Of a stretch of DNA of 5,761 nt, positions 5,458 through 5,761 are shown in pieces; positions within the stretch are counted from its first letter, which is position 1, and each line of letters opens with the position of its first letter. The notes under the pieces were generated by a model. It saw only the letters and a list, made by a program, of their open reading frames with translations. It ran no database searches and was not told the origin of the DNA. The position numbers and the translations under genes are program-made. The stretch is from Ruminococcus sp. (lineage in GTDB: Bacteria > Bacillota > Clostridia > Oscillospirales > Acutalibacteraceae): assembly GCA_022510985.1 (NCBI GenBank), contig JAFLSL010000079.1, positions 1-5,761 on the forward strand. Reading direction: 5' to 3'.

Positions 5458-5761
5458 TTACTGATAATCTGCTACATTAGCCCATTTCATAAGAAGCTCC
5501 TGCTCCTCGGGGATTTTCTTTACAGACTGTGATGCCGCAACAATCGGCATCCAATACTGTACAAGCTGTTTAGCAGTATCTGTTTTTTTGCAGTAAGTGC
5601 TCAGATACTTTTCAGCTAAATCTTCTAAAGAATTGCTTCCTAAATATACTTTTCCAATATATCTGACTGCACTATTATCTACTTTCCATTGTTCACCAAA
5701 ATAATATGTGAAGCCCATGTAACAATATTGATGTTTGTAGAATGCAACATCTTGTAAATAT
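5458..5761 (-). CDS. C-terminal part of an unidentified protein, possibly a phosphotransferase of the APH/choline kinase type
   Basis: The frame is open from the right edge to a TAA at 5460-5458 and gives 100 residues. A Met at 5718 is internal: the frame continues upstream of it through 14 more codons (YLQDVAFYKHQYCY), so the gene starts outside the window. The segment has an aromatic-rich stretch (GFTYYFGEQW), then a helical end with WMPIVAASQSVKKIPEEQELL near the C-terminus. A tail of the form W-P-x-x-A-A followed by I-P-E-E and a short helix is like the C-terminal end of aminoglycoside/choline phosphotransferase-family proteins, but the kinase motifs would all lie outside the window. This is a resemblance only. 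The coding call is supported by the strong terminator behind it and the absence of stops. Confidence 0.7.
   Translation of the reverse strand, partial: YLQDVAFYKHQYCYMGFTYYFGEQWKVDNSAVRYIGKVYLGSNSLEDLAEKYLSTYCKKTDTAKQLVQYWMPIVAASQSVKKIPEEQELLMKWANVADYQ

Overview
The window is AT-rich bacterial DNA that reads like a low-GC Firmicute, most likely a gut-type member of the class Clostridia. This placement is inference from protein style: a class B sortase with an SPKTG-type substrate, an LCP protein with a long basic cytosolic tail, TATAAT/TTGACA promoters, GGAGG-type ribosome sites and many strong intrinsic terminators. No mobile element, CRISPR array, tRNA or rRNA was seen.

Left part (1-2282), all on the minus strand. 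A quinolinate synthase gene (nadA) is followed two bases later by the tRNA 2-thiouridylase gene (mnmA). One strong promoter drives them, and they end at an 11-bp hairpin terminator (175-201). Beyond it a separate promoter (111-139) drives the first 25 codons of a hotdog-fold thioesterase of the YbgC type, cut by the window edge. That fragment is easy to miss because only 76 bases are present.

Middle (2283-5360), plus strand: a cell-envelope cluster. It begins with a small secreted protein that carries an InlB/Flg_new-like domain and an SPKTG sorting signal, with its own promoter and terminator. A gap of about 280 bases follows. It holds an inverted repeat, a hairpin and a second terminator-like hairpin, and it may encode a small RNA or be the remains of a dispersed repeat. 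Next, from a perfect consensus promoter, comes a two-gene operon: a class B sortase overlapping by 17 bases an LCP (LytR-CpsA-Psr) family protein. The natural reading is that the sortase anchors proteins such as its neighbour to the wall, while the LCP protein attaches glycopolymers to peptidoglycan.

Right edge (5361-5761): a 16-bp perfect hairpin terminator and, on the minus strand, the last 100 residues of a protein that continues past the window. It is tentatively related to the aminoglycoside/choline phosphotransferase family.

Most of the window is ordinary chromosome. The items that most deserve a second look are the unexplained structured gap at 2945-3116, the linkage of SPKTG substrate, class B sortase and LCP protein, and the His-rich basic tail of the LCP protein. 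No clearly new system is proven by the sequence alone.
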